DNA of 64,000 nt. Origin: Eubacterium sp. 1001713B170207_170306_E7 (GTDB lineage Bacteria > Bacillota > Clostridia > Eubacteriales > Eubacteriaceae). The translations under genes were made by a program, and so were the position numbers. The notes beneath the pieces were generated by a model that did no database searches, was not told where the DNA came from, and saw only the letters and a list, made by a program, of their open reading frames with translations. Positions 24,407 to 32,663 of the stretch are shown here, one piece after another. Positions within the stretch are counted from its first letter, which is position 1. The number at the start of each line of letters is the position of its first letter. The stretch is taken from the NCBI RefSeq assembly GCF_015547515.1, contig NZ_JADMVE010000005.1, positions 1-64,000 of the forward strand, given 5' to 3'.

Positions 24407-25426
24407 ATGAATCAGTTCAAGTTTATCATCGACAACGACAATATGGCCATGACGCCGGTCGAAAATATATTTATCAACCATTACATGCCCCGTGCCCGGG
24501 GCGATTATGTAAAGGTGTATCTCTTTGGGCTGAAGCACTGCTTTAACCAGTCCCTCGAACCCATTGACAATCTGGCCCTCAGCAAGCTCTTTGACCTGAC
24601 CGAGGGCGATGTCATCAAGGCCTGGGAATATTGGGAAAAGGAGGGTATCCTTTCCCTGGAATACGTTGGAACAAAGGACGTTATCGTAACGTATTACAAT
24701 ATTTCCGCCAAGCTGATGTCACACCACACCAAGGCAGAGGCGGAGACGAAAAAGACCGAGGCACCTCAAAACCAGGACCCCGACAGCATGGAAGCCCGCG
24801 TTGCGCACATGTACACCAAAATACAGCAGATGTACGGCAGCCGGACCATTACCCAGAAGGAAACCCAGCTGTTTAAAAACTGGATCACCGATTATCATTT
24901 TACACCCGAGACCGTCATTCTTCTGGTAGAGTATTCCATGAACCTCATCGGCAAAAAGGAAAAGCCTTTCACAGCAAAGCAGATCATCAGCTACCTGAAA
25001 TCCGTGGCCGAGGGCTGGCACAAGGCCGGCATCCGGGAGGCCGCCGAAGCCGACGCCTATATCCGGAAAAGCGCGGGTGAGCAGAAGCTGGTCTATGATG
25101 TTTTTAAATATCTCGGCCTCCGCCGGGCGCCCATCGCCTGGGAAAAGGAAATGATCATCGGCTGGGAGGACGACTACCACTTTGGCACAGACATTATCAC
25201 CGCGGCCATGCAGCGTTCCAGCAAACAGGATATCCGCTACATTGACGCCATTTTAAAACGCTGGTCCCAAAAGGGGTATACCAGCCTGGAAGAAATCAAC
25301 GCAGAGCCTAAAAAGGGCTATCATCAGTCAAAGGGCGACGTCGTGATCAGCGAAGACCGCAAAAAGGTCTATGAGGAGCTGGATCAACTAGACGAAGCCT
25401 GGTTATGGAGTGACGACAATGAATGA
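24407..25426 (+). CDS. DnaD-domain replication protein
   Basis: The ATG at 24407, with AAGGA upstream, gives 339 residues. The N-terminal part (about 1-110) is winged-helix-like, with LSKLFDLTEGDVIKAWEYWEKEGIL. The rest has DnaB_2/DnaD C-terminal domains (about 150-225 and 240-310), with VILLVEYSMNLIGKKEKPFT and related YxxxIxxxW-type segments. DnaD/DnaB-type proteins remodel DNA and help load the replicative helicase. It overlaps the downstream DnaC-like ATPase gene, so the two probably form a helicase-loading unit. Confidence 0.85.
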   Translation: MNQFKFIIDNDNMAMTPVENIFINHYMPRARGDYVKVYLFGLKHCFNQSLEPIDNLALSKLFDLTEGDVIKAWEYWEKEGILSLEYVGTKDVIVTYYNISAKLMSHHTKAEAETKKTEAPQNQDPDSMEARVAHMYTKIQQMYGSRTITQKETQLFKNWITDYHFTPETVILLVEYSMNLIGKKEKPFTAKQIISYLKSVAEGWHKAGIREAAEADAYIRKSAGEQKLVYDVFKYLGLRRAPIAWEKEMIIGWEDDYHFGTDIITAAMQRSSKQDIRYIDAILKRWSQKGYTSLEEINAEPKKGYHQSKGDVVISEDRKKVYEELDQLDEAWLWSDDNE

Positions 25427-26390
25427 ACGTACCAAAAAAGTCTACGATGCCTTTGAGCAGAAGCAGTTCCGCAGTAAGCTTGAGCTTAAGAGAAAGCAGG
25501 AGGCGCTTTATGCGGCCATTCCAAGACTCGCAGAGCTCGACCATGCCATTAACCTCCAGGGAATCCGCATGACCCGCGAGGTCTCCCGCAAAAATCCTAA
25601 TGCCATCTCCGACTTCCGCAAAAGCGTCGAGGCCTTAAAAAAGCAAAAAGAAGCCCTGCTGCGCGAAAACGGCTATCCCCTGGATTATCTGACTCCCCGC
25701 TACGACTGCCCGGTCTGCAAGGATACTGGCTACGTAAACGGACAGGTCTGTTCCTGTTTAAAACAGGAACTCATCCGGGCCGCCTTTAATAACTATGATT
25801 TAAACATCCATGCACAGGCAGAGAATTTCGACACCTTTAACCCGGATTATTACGCCGACGAAGCGGTCGAAGCCCAGAATGGGTCATCCCGGGAAAAAAT
25901 GTGCCGTCTCAAGGAAAAAATGCAGCATTACTGCACTCACTTCGACGCTCAAAACGACAATTACCTGTTTACCGGCAAACCCGGCGTGGGCAAAACCTTT
26001 ATGTCCAACTGTGTGGCCAACGCCCTCATCAGCCAGGGCTATAATGTTATCTATATCACCGCCGCCCACCTGGTCCAGGATATTCAGAGTAAAATTTTCA
26101 ATGATAATATACCCATTAATGAAATATATTCTCCACTTTTTACCGCTGATTTGTTGATTATCGACGATTTCGGGGCAGAGTTTTACTCGGATTTCAGTAA
26201 AAAGCAGCTTTTCGAGGTCATCAACACCCGGCTGCAGGAGCATAAAAAAATTATTTTATCCACCAACCTCACCATGCCCCAGATCCTTGAGAACTACGAC
26301 GAACGCCTGACCTCCAGAATCCGCGGCAATTTCCTGAACATTGTCTTCGCCGGCGACGATATCCGGCTGATCAAAAAACGTTTGGGATAA
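25419..26390 (+). CDS. DnaC/DnaI-like helicase-loader ATPase
   Basis: The ATG at 25419 lies 8 bases after GGAG within the end of the DnaD-like gene and gives 323 residues. The N-terminal region is coiled (about 10-95). A Zn-ribbon-like CPVCKDTGYVNGQVCSC segment (about 100) follows. The AAA+ domain has Walker A TGKPGVGKTF and Walker B DLLIIDDFG. Sensor and arginine-finger regions are at STNL and RLTSRIRG. Loaders of this type place the hexameric helicase on origin DNA. The upstream GTG in the same frame is an alternative start without a suitable ribosome site. Confidence 0.9.
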   Translation: MNERTKKVYDAFEQKQFRSKLELKRKQEALYAAIPRLAELDHAINLQGIRMTREVSRKNPNAISDFRKSVEALKKQKEALLRENGYPLDYLTPRYDCPVCKDTGYVNGQVCSCLKQELIRAAFNNYDLNIHAQAENFDTFNPDYYADEAVEAQNGSSREKMCRLKEKMQHYCTHFDAQNDNYLFTGKPGVGKTFMSNCVANALISQGYNVIYITAAHLVQDIQSKIFNDNIPINEIYSPLFTADLLIIDDFGAEFYSDFSKKQLFEVINTRLQEHKKIILSTNLTMPQILENYDERLTSRIRGNFLNIVFAGDDIRLIKKRLG

Positions 26391-26430
26391 AAAACAGCAC
26401 CGGGCTTTATTGGGCCGGTGCTGTTTTATT
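26390..26430. terminator. bidirectional terminator between convergent genes
   Basis: AACAGCACCGG / CCGGTGCTGTT with inner GGC pairs is flanked by A- and T-runs. It overlaps the last codons of the leftward trmN6 gene and follows the DnaC-like stop directly. Confidence 0.88.
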
Positions 26431-27198
26431 TTTGATGATCCGGTCATAGGGCTCAGGCGTTCCATAGATCGCGTTGATCGTCTGCGTATACCGCCCATCC
26501 TTTTCGTAGACCACGATGGGCGCCTCTGTAATGAGATAAGGCTTTCCCGCCTTCATACCCTCCACCAGAACCAGATTGGCCGGCTTATCCACATAGGGGT
26601 GGATAAACTGCAGGCGTTTGGGCTCTACTCTGTGATCCCGCATCGCGCTCATAACATCCGCCAGGCGGTCCGCCCGGTGGATTAAAAACAGCTTCCCGCG
26701 GTCCTTCAGCATCCGTTTGGCAAAAACCACCACATCCTCAATGCCGCATAAAATCTCATGGCGGGCAATGGCCTTGGTTTCCATGGGATTCTTAAGCCCG
26801 TGCCCTGCCTTCATATAGGGTGGATTGCTGACCACCACATCGTAGCTGGTCGGTCGCACTCGCTCACCGGGATGCTTGATATCGCCGTGAATAATCTCAA
26901 TTTTTTCTTCAAGACCATTACAGGCCACACTTCGGCCCGCCATCTCCACCATATTTTCCTGAATCTCAAGCGCCTGAATCTTCTCAACGCCTGTTCTTCC
27001 GTATAAGAGCAGCGGAATGATCCCGGTCCCGGTTCCCAGGTCAATCACCCGGCTCTTTCTACGCACCGCGCCCGACGCAAACCATGCCAAAAGGACCGCA
27101 TCAATGCCAAAACAAAAATAATCCGGGTTCTGGATAATCCTGAGCCCCTTAATTCCCAAATCTTCTAAACGCTCGTTCTCTTTTATAAAGTTATCCAC
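26407..27198 (-). CDS. trmN6: tRNA1(Val) (adenine37-N6)-methyltransferase-like protein
   Basis: The 263-residue class I SAM methyltransferase of the YfiC/TrmN6 type has SAM-binding motif I VIDLGTGTGIIPLLLYG and motif II ALEIQENMVEMA. The catalytic motif is VVSNPPYMKAG (N-P-P-Y, typical of N6-adenine methylation). The C-terminus extends with a small RNA-binding-like part. Family members methylate A37 of tRNA-Val. Clostridial members may act on other tRNAs. The first bases of the gene include a DnaA box (27191-27199). Confidence 0.87.
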   Translation of the reverse strand: MDNFIKENERLEDLGIKGLRIIQNPDYFCFGIDAVLLAWFASGAVRRKSRVIDLGTGTGIIPLLLYGRTGVEKIQALEIQENMVEMAGRSVACNGLEEKIEIIHGDIKHPGERVRPTSYDVVVSNPPYMKAGHGLKNPMETKAIARHEILCGIEDVVVFAKRMLKDRGKLFLIHRADRLADVMSAMRDHRVEPKRLQFIHPYVDKPANLVLVEGMKAGKPYLITEAPIVVYEKDGRYTQTINAIYGTPEPYDRIIKNKTAPAQ

Positions 27199-27542
27199 AA
27201 TTTATGCTCCATTACACTTTCTACACCACAATATTTTGAAAAACACCCGTTTTCCACAAAAGTTATCCACAATTTACCCGATTTTATGCACTTATTGTGG
27301 ATAACCCTGTGTAAGATTGTCCTAATTTTAACAAAAAGACCGTTGTATTGAGTGATCCACCGCTTTTCATTTTCAGGCCTGCCTGTTTATTACTTTTTTA
27401 TAAAGTTATCCACATTTCCACAGTTTTTTGTGTGCGTTCTGTGGACGAATCCTCAATTCCTTTATTTCAGGGCTTTTCTTTTCCGAGCAAAACAAGTGTT
27501 TTTGTGTACAATTTTCTACTACTATACCATAAGTTATTCACA
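27191..27542. promoter_or_regulatory. DnaA-box cluster in AT-rich intergenic region
   Basis: Five exact matches to TTATNCACA lie within ~350 bases: 27191-27199, 27263-27271, 27296-27304 (reverse), 27406-27414 and 27534-27542. Four are the strong form TTATCCACA. Near-matches occur as TTTCCACAA (27251), TGTGTACAA (27501-27509) and TTCCACAG (27416). A CTACTACTA stretch at 27516-27524 resembles DnaA-trio elements. The region between trmN6 and the next gene holds no coding frame. This could be part of a replication origin or a DnaA-titrating or regulatory site; dnaA itself is not in the window. Confidence 0.7.
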
Positions 27543-27631
27543 GTTTAAATACGAATGATGTCACTTTTTCGTAAATTTACTTTATTCTGGCTCAGCTTTT
27601 TGTTATAATAAATTTAACTATAAACGAAAGC

Positions 27632-29305
27632 ATGGTATCGACTATGGATAAACGCAATCCAGAGAGCCGAGAAGTCGAAGAGCTTCTGGAAAAAAAGAAA
27701 GATCTTTTTTCCCTTTTCTCCGCCTTTGAGGACCGGATCGATCATAAAATATCCCATCTCACCGATTCCACGGAAATCCCCGTAGAATCCATCAAACAGA
27801 AAATCGTGGAACCTTCCGAACATCATTTAGAGGACCCTGCCGAGGATCTCTTTGAACAGGCTGTGTTAAAAAGCCAGCAGAAGCCCCACGAAAGCGGTAT
27901 TGTCGGCTTCCACACCGAAGAAATTCTTGGCGTGGAGGAAGCCTTGTCCGAAATGAAAAAGGCCGAAAACTTCAAGGCCCCGGAAACAAAGCCCGCAGAA
28001 GAAGAAGCGGAAGCTCCGGCGGAAATCTTTGAAGCACCTGAAGAACCAGTAGTCCTGACACAGGCTGAGCCAATCGAGACTTCCCAGCCGGAAATTTTCG
28101 AGCCAGAATCACCCGAGGCCAGTGCCCCGGCCCTTACGGACACTGAGCCCGCGTTCACCGATCCGCCCGCACCTGCCGAACTTCCTGACAGCTCTGCTCC
28201 TCTCGCAAAAGAAGAAACATCCCAGCAGAATGAAGGGCCGATGGAACGTCCCCTTGGCGTTGATGAGCCGGATCTGGCCGAAATCGACGAGCTTCTGCAG
28301 GAAGCCGAAGAATTAATGGAGGACATCCCCTACAGCCGCTATATGGCCGCAAGGGCCGCCGTCGACAAGGAAGTTCTTGACGATAATCCACTGGAAGCAC
28401 CCGAAATTGAAGAAGCCTCCGATTTTGAAGGTGTCGACGAAGCCGAGGAGCCTTTCGAGGAAGATTCCACCCATAATACAGATTCCTCTGAAACGGAAAG
28501 CGACGAGTACGATGCACTTTTTGAAGACGATGACTTTGAAGACGATGAGGATTTTGAGGATGAAGACTTCTTTTCAGAAGATCACTCCGATGAGGAAGTT
28601 CTTTTTGAAGAAGATGAGCCCGAGGATTTCCCAGAGGATAAAGACTTCGGGGAAGATTCCCTTCCAGATGAAGATGAAGAAATTTTTCAGGAAACCGCTG
28701 AGGACGCGGTTCCCGATGAGGAATCTAACCATCCCTTTGCCGATTTTTTTGAAGATACCACGGAAGCCGCCAAGGAAGATTTCTTTGATGAACGTCCGCT
28801 GGATGAAGCCCCGGACGAAGAATACTCCGACAACAATCTGGATGACGTCACCTACGAAAACGTCGATGCCGTATCCCTCGGTGCCTTTAAGTATTCCGCC
28901 GTATCCCTGCGTCTGATTCTATTTGTTGTCGCCATGCTGGGCATGGGCATCTTTACCGCCCTGTCCTCAGGACGTTTTATCGCTCTGGATTACTTGATTC
29001 TTTTTATCCTGTGCATTTTTGTAGCTCTGACTATGGATATGTCCTTTAACGCTACCCTCATCGTGACCGTTGTCCTGATGCTCGGATGCTTTGGCGGACT
29101 GATATACACCTTCTTTACCGGCGGGGAAGTCAGCATGTTCCATATGTTCTGGTTCATCATCATCCCAGCCTGCCTCTTAACCGCCTCTGGCCTCGTTCAG
29201 AAAATTAAAGAAGTTATCCTCGCAAACCAGCTGCTTAATGAGGAGCTGGATGACCTCTATGCCGAGCAGGAGGAAGCTTTGTTAGAACATCACGAGGAAG
29301 AATAA
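27632..29305 (+). CDS. highly acidic protein with C-terminal membrane domain, unknown function
   Basis: The 557-residue protein has a long acidic N-terminal region (about 1-415), full of Glu, Asp, Pro and Ala with many EDDD/FEDDEDFED-type runs, probably disordered and cytoplasmic. A membrane domain of about four hydrophobic segments follows (about 425-510). A short charged tail ends in LLEHHEEE. The first ~45 residues (KRNPESREVEELLEKKKDLFSLFSAFEDRIDHK) look helical. I recognise no family. A TATAAT lies at about 27604, and the ribosome site (CGAAAG) is weak. ATG at 27644 is an alternative start. Confidence 0.75.
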   Translation: MVSTMDKRNPESREVEELLEKKKDLFSLFSAFEDRIDHKISHLTDSTEIPVESIKQKIVEPSEHHLEDPAEDLFEQAVLKSQQKPHESGIVGFHTEEILGVEEALSEMKKAENFKAPETKPAEEEAEAPAEIFEAPEEPVVLTQAEPIETSQPEIFEPESPEASAPALTDTEPAFTDPPAPAELPDSSAPLAKEETSQQNEGPMERPLGVDEPDLAEIDELLQEAEELMEDIPYSRYMAARAAVDKEVLDDNPLEAPEIEEASDFEGVDEAEEPFEEDSTHNTDSSETESDEYDALFEDDDFEDDEDFEDEDFFSEDHSDEEVLFEEDEPEDFPEDKDFGEDSLPDEDEEIFQETAEDAVPDEESNHPFADFFEDTTEAAKEDFFDERPLDEAPDEEYSDNNLDDVTYENVDAVSLGAFKYSAVSLRLILFVVAMLGMGIFTALSSGRFIALDYLILFILCIFVALTMDMSFNATLIVTVVLMLGCFGGLIYTFFTGGEVSMFHMFWFIIIPACLLTASGLVQKIKEVILANQLLNEELDDLYAEQEEALLEHHEEE

Positions 29306-29315
29306 AAGCTTTTAA

Positions 29316-29347
29316 AACCGCCAGTGGAAGCTGGCGGTTTTTGTTTT
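29316..29347 (+). terminator. terminator of the acidic-protein gene
   Basis: ACCGCCAG / CTGGCGGT with loop TGGAAG is followed by TTTTGTTTT. Confidence 0.9.
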
Positions 29348-29520
29348 AAATTGATAAATATAACTTTTATTACTTTTCAGAATACTGTGAGTTCTTTTAA
29401 TGTGAGTATGTTTATTTATTTTTTAACCTTTTAAACGTCTCAAATTGCTTGTTACACTTGGCTTTGAATGCTACCCTATATTATAAGCACACCAGATTGC
29501 CTATTACGAAGCCCAGGTCG

Positions 29521-29684
29521 AATTTAAATACATCTCATGTTAAACCTTCATCGGTAATGTGCCGCTTGGCGCTTGGTCATAATCACAAATTTAAATACAT
29601 CTCATGTTAAACCTTCATATTAATGAATATTATTTTTTAAGGGAGATAAAATCAATTTAAATACATCTCATGTTAAACCTTCAT
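29521..29684 (-). CRISPR. minimal CRISPR array, 3 repeats and 2 spacers
   Basis: Three identical 31-base copies begin AATTTAAATACATCTCATG and end CCTTCAT. They stand at 29521-29551, 29588-29618 and 29654-29684. They enclose two unrelated spacers of 36 (29552-29587) and 35 bases (29619-29653). Repeat length, spacer length and the ATTTAAATACAT end resemble clostridial type I-B repeats. Read on the minus strand the repeat ends in GATGTATTTAAAT, like known I-B 3' handles, so transcription is probably leftward. No cas genes occur in the window. No further repeats were found at the expected spacing on either side; the flanks 29348-29520 and 29685-29865 hold no gene. Confidence 0.85.
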
Positions 29685-29865
29685 CATAGCATCTAAGTCA
29701 TTCTTAATAATCCAATTTCGCGTAAACCGTCTGAACAGGCCATTTTCTCGGTGTTTTCCCAGACTCTGGCTTGATTTAGATTTTCTTTTTATCCAGAGGC
29801 TAATCCCCTTCTGCCATCAGACTTCCCGGTTTTAGGCGTTTTTTATCGCCTGGGAAATTCCTCCA

Positions 29866-31128
29866 TCAAAACCGAATCAGCTCCTGGTAAATCTTTTCAA
29901 TAAACTGGTCGGTCATACCGGAGATATAGTCGATGATGGCCCGGTAAAAATCCTGGGGTTCCTCAGGGATATGGTAGATGATTCTGTTTTGCAGAAGGCA
30001 GCCGGACGCCTGCCGGTCGGTCTGGTTCCAGTAGTCGCTGATCCAGTCCAGAAAGTTTGTGGTCAACAGGGGAAACTGCTTTTTAAAATAAGGAAGCTTT
30101 CCTGCAATCTCGCCTTGATTGTAGAGCTCCTTCAGCGCATCGTATACCCGGTGTATAATCAGCTCGCCATAGTCCTTATAACCGTTTAGCCGTTCATGGT
30201 GGTAGATGTTTTTTACATTAAAATCCTGGATATTCTTTAAAACCTCAAACCCCTCATCCGAAAAACGCAGACCGTTCTCCACGGAGCTGTTTTTCCCGAG
30301 GTCCAGGATCAAAAGATGGATGACCGTGGTGTTGTTGACATTTCCTCTGGACTGGCCCTGCTGTTCAAAATATTCTGCCACAATACCGTCAAGGGTCTCA
30401 AGCTGGTCCCGGCTCAGGATATCCAGCGTCTGGGCGTCCTCAATATCGCGGCCCAGATAGGATATTTTGTCGGCCAGCTTAACCACGCAGCCCTCCCAGG
30501 TAAAGGGTGAAAACTGATTGACACGTTTAAAGGTTGACAGGTCAATGGCTTCTTCTCTCGGGTACAGCGCCGCTTCGCTGACCTCGCCGCAGTGGGCGAT
30601 AATACCGTCTCGAACCCCGTAGGTTAAGTCCAGATTGTACTTTTTGCGGTCCGGCCCTTCCAGCAGCTCAATATTATCCACAAAATGCAGCCCGTTTTTT
30701 TCATGCCAGTAATACTGGCCGTTCTGGCCGCTCCACAGCTTTTCATCCCTTACAATATCGTTGAGCACCTTTTCGCCGTGATGGCCGAAGGGCGGATGCC
30801 CCAGATCGTGGCCGATGGCAATGGCTCTTGCCAGTTCCACGTTAAGCCCCATGTATTCACAGATGGTGGACGCTACGGATTCCACATAGTTCACATGCTC
30901 GATACGGGTGCTGATGTGGTCATTCCCGGGCGAGAAGAACACCTGGGTTTTATGCTTGAGACGCCTGTAGGCTGTGCTGTGAAGGATGCGGGTAAAGTCT
31001 CTCCCAAAGGGCGTGCGGATATCGCCCTCCTTCTGATACAGCGTGTGCTGCCTGGCAGTGGCAGCCTCCCATTTTTCTGAGCCTGGAACAGTCGCTACCC
31101 GGGCCAGCCTTCCCTGCGTATTGATCAT
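29866..31128 (-). CDS. dgt: dNTP triphosphohydrolase (dGTPase-like)
   Basis: The 420-residue HD-domain protein of the Dgt family has the HD motif AIGHDLGHPPFGHHGE, an upstream RRLKHKTQVF substrate region and VVKLADKISYLGRDIED completing the metal site. These enzymes cleave dNTPs to deoxynucleoside and triphosphate and control nucleotide pools. Length fits the dGTPase/dNTPase type. AAGGTGACAGG precedes the ATG. Upstream on the same strand are a promoter and an intrinsic terminator within the leader, suggesting attenuation. Confidence 0.9.
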   Translation of the reverse strand: MINTQGRLARVATVPGSEKWEAATARQHTLYQKEGDIRTPFGRDFTRILHSTAYRRLKHKTQVFFSPGNDHISTRIEHVNYVESVASTICEYMGLNVELARAIAIGHDLGHPPFGHHGEKVLNDIVRDEKLWSGQNGQYYWHEKNGLHFVDNIELLEGPDRKKYNLDLTYGVRDGIIAHCGEVSEAALYPREEAIDLSTFKRVNQFSPFTWEGCVVKLADKISYLGRDIEDAQTLDILSRDQLETLDGIVAEYFEQQGQSRGNVNNTTVIHLLILDLGKNSSVENGLRFSDEGFEVLKNIQDFNVKNIYHHERLNGYKDYGELIIHRVYDALKELYNQGEIAGKLPYFKKQFPLLTTNFLDWISDYWNQTDRQASGCLLQNRIIYHIPEEPQDFYRAIIDYISGMTDQFIEKIYQELIRF

Positions 31129-31153
31129 TTCCTGTCACCTTCTTTCCGTAAAT

Positions 31154-31178
31154 TCTAAAAAAAGCCCTCCGGGCTTTC
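31154..31178 (-). terminator. terminator-like hairpin inside the dgt leader
   Basis: On the minus strand AAGCCC / GGGCTT with a 3-base loop is followed by five further T residues. A second AAGCCC copy at 31184-31189 could pair alternatively. It lies between the dgt promoter and the dgt start. Confidence 0.6.
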
Positions 31179-31234
31179 CGTCGGGCTTTCTTCCACAAAT
31201 GGATTCCTCAGGTCCAAATGCTTCCTTAAATTTT

Positions 31235-31263
31235 ATTATACAGCACTTTTAAAAACCCGTAAA
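31235..31263 (-). promoter_or_regulatory. probable promoter of dgt
   Basis: On the minus strand there is TTTACG (31263-31258), a 17-base spacer and TATAAT (31240-31235). It lies divergent to the metY promoter. Confidence 0.55.
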
Positions 31264-31275
31264 GCATTATTTACA

Positions 31276-31304
31276 TTGACAAGGATATTGAATAATGGTA
31301 TATT
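31276..31304 (+). promoter_or_regulatory. sigma-A promoter of the metY-cysK-metA genes
   Basis: TTGACA (31276-31281), a 17-base spacer and TATATT (31299-31304) leave a ~46-base leader before metY. The leader is too short for a SAM riboswitch or T-box, so control of this operon should be at initiation. Confidence 0.78.
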
Positions 31305-31356
31305 ACATATAATTCTTATTAAATTAATATGTTTTCATTCCTTAAGGAGATAAATC

Positions 31357-32643
31357 ATGGATAAAAACTTGAAATTTGAAACCCTTCAGCTTCATGCCGG
31401 ACAAACCCCGGACCCGGTAACCCATTCGGTGGCCGTGCCGATCTACCAGACCACGTCCTATGCCTTTGACAGCACCGAACACGCGGAAAACCTCTTCGGC
31501 TTAAAGGAAAGCGGCAATATCTATACCCGTATCATGAACCCGACCTCCGATGTGCTGGAAAAGCGCATGGCCGCCCTCGAAGGCGGGGTGGGCGCTCTTG
31601 CGGTCGCCTCCGGCTCTGCGGCTATCACCCTGACGCTCATGACCATCGCCCAGGCCGGCGACGAAATCGTGGCGGCCTCGACCCTCTACGGCGGCACCTT
31701 CAACCTGCTTGACGCAACACTGCCAAAATTTGGCATTAAAACCACCTTTGTGGACCCGGACGATCCGGCAAACTTTGAAGCCGCGGTCAATGAAAACACC
31801 AAGGCCATCTACATTGAATCCCTCGGCAACCCCAGCATTAACATCGTCGATGTTGAGGCTGTCGCTCAAATTGCCCATGAGCATAAAATCCCGCTGATCA
31901 TGGACAACACCTTTGCCACGCCTTATCTTTTTAAAGCCCTGGATTTCGGGGCAGACATTGTGGTTTACTCTGCGACAAAGTTCATCGGCGGCCATGGAAC
32001 CACCATCGGGGGCATAATTGTGGACGGCGGCACCTTTGACTGGGCAGGAAGCGGAAAATTCCCAGAATTTACAGAGCCGGACGAAAGCTACCACGGCATT
32101 GTCTACACCCGGGACGCCGGAGACGCCGCCTTTATCACCAAAGCCCGCGTCCAGATGCTCCGGGACACCGGGGCCTGCATCAGCCCGTTTAATTCCTTTT
32201 TGCTGCTTCAGGGCCTTGAGACCCTGTCGCTGCGGCTGGATCGCCATGTGGAAAACACCCGCAGGGTCATCGACTTTTTATCCGGCCACGCAGCGGTGAC
32301 CTGGGTGAATTATCCCGACCAGGCAGACAACAAATACCATGCCCTGGCGCAAAAATATTTCCCCCGCGGCACAGGCTCCATCTTCACCTTTGGCATTAAA
32401 GGCGGCATTGAGGCTGCCCGCAGGTTCATTGATCATATCCAGATTTTCACCCATCTTGCCAACGTGGCCGACGCCAAGTCTCTGGTTATCCATCCGGCAA
32501 CAACAACCCATCAGCAGCTTTCCGGCGATGCCCTGCTGGCGGCCGGTATTACCGAGGACATGATCCGTGTGTCCATCGGCCTGGAAAACGCCGATGACCT
32601 GATCGAGGCCCTTGACGACGCGTTGAAACTTTCACAGGAATAA
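31357..32643 (+). CDS. metY: O-acetylhomoserine sulfhydrylase
   Basis: The 428-residue PLP enzyme of the Cys/Met metabolism family is of MetY length. It starts with [31 protein letters not shown], has [17 protein letters not shown] and the PLP lysine in [12 protein letters not shown]. It condenses O-acetylhomoserine with sulfide to give homocysteine in the cytoplasm. The downstream cysK and an acetyl-type metA supply the consistent pathway. AAGGAG stands 8 bases before the ATG. Confidence 0.93.
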   Translation: MDKNLKFETLQLHAGQTPDPVTHSVAVPIYQTTSYAFDSTEHAENLFGLKESGNIYTRIMNPTSDVLEKRMAALEGGVGALAVASGSAAITLTLMTIAQAGDEIVAASTLYGGTFNLLDATLPKFGIKTTFVDPDDPANFEAAVNENTKAIYIESLGNPSINIVDVEAVAQIAHEHKIPLIMDNTFATPYLFKALDFGADIVVYSATKFIGGHGTTIGGIIVDGGTFDWAGSGKFPEFTEPDESYHGIVYTRDAGDAAFITKARVQMLRDTGACISPFNSFLLLQGLETLSLRLDRHVENTRRVIDFLSGHAAVTWVNYPDQADNKYHALAQKYFPRGTGSIFTFGIKGGIEAARRFIDHIQIFTHLANVADAKSLVIHPATTTHQQLSGDALLAAGITEDMIRVSIGLENADDLIEALDDALKLSQE

Positions 32644-32663
32644 AAACAGGAGTGTGTAAGCAT

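Noticed and set aside
27516-27542. Full DnaA-trio unwinding element
   Set aside because: CTACTACTA precedes the adjacent TTATTCACA box rather than following it, and the next box in the right order is ~100 bases away, so it is mentioned only as weak support.
29714-29740. Possible fourth, decayed CRISPR repeat (AATTTCGCGTAAACC)
   Set aside because: Only five or so leading bases match and the spacing (29 bases) differs from the two real spacers.
31129-31356. SAM riboswitch or T-box before metY
   Set aside because: The promoter at 31276-31304 leaves a leader of only ~46 bases and the hairpin present belongs to the opposite strand.
31501-32247. 248-residue open frame opposite metY
   Set aside because: Antisense shadow of a gene with clear PLP-enzyme motifs.
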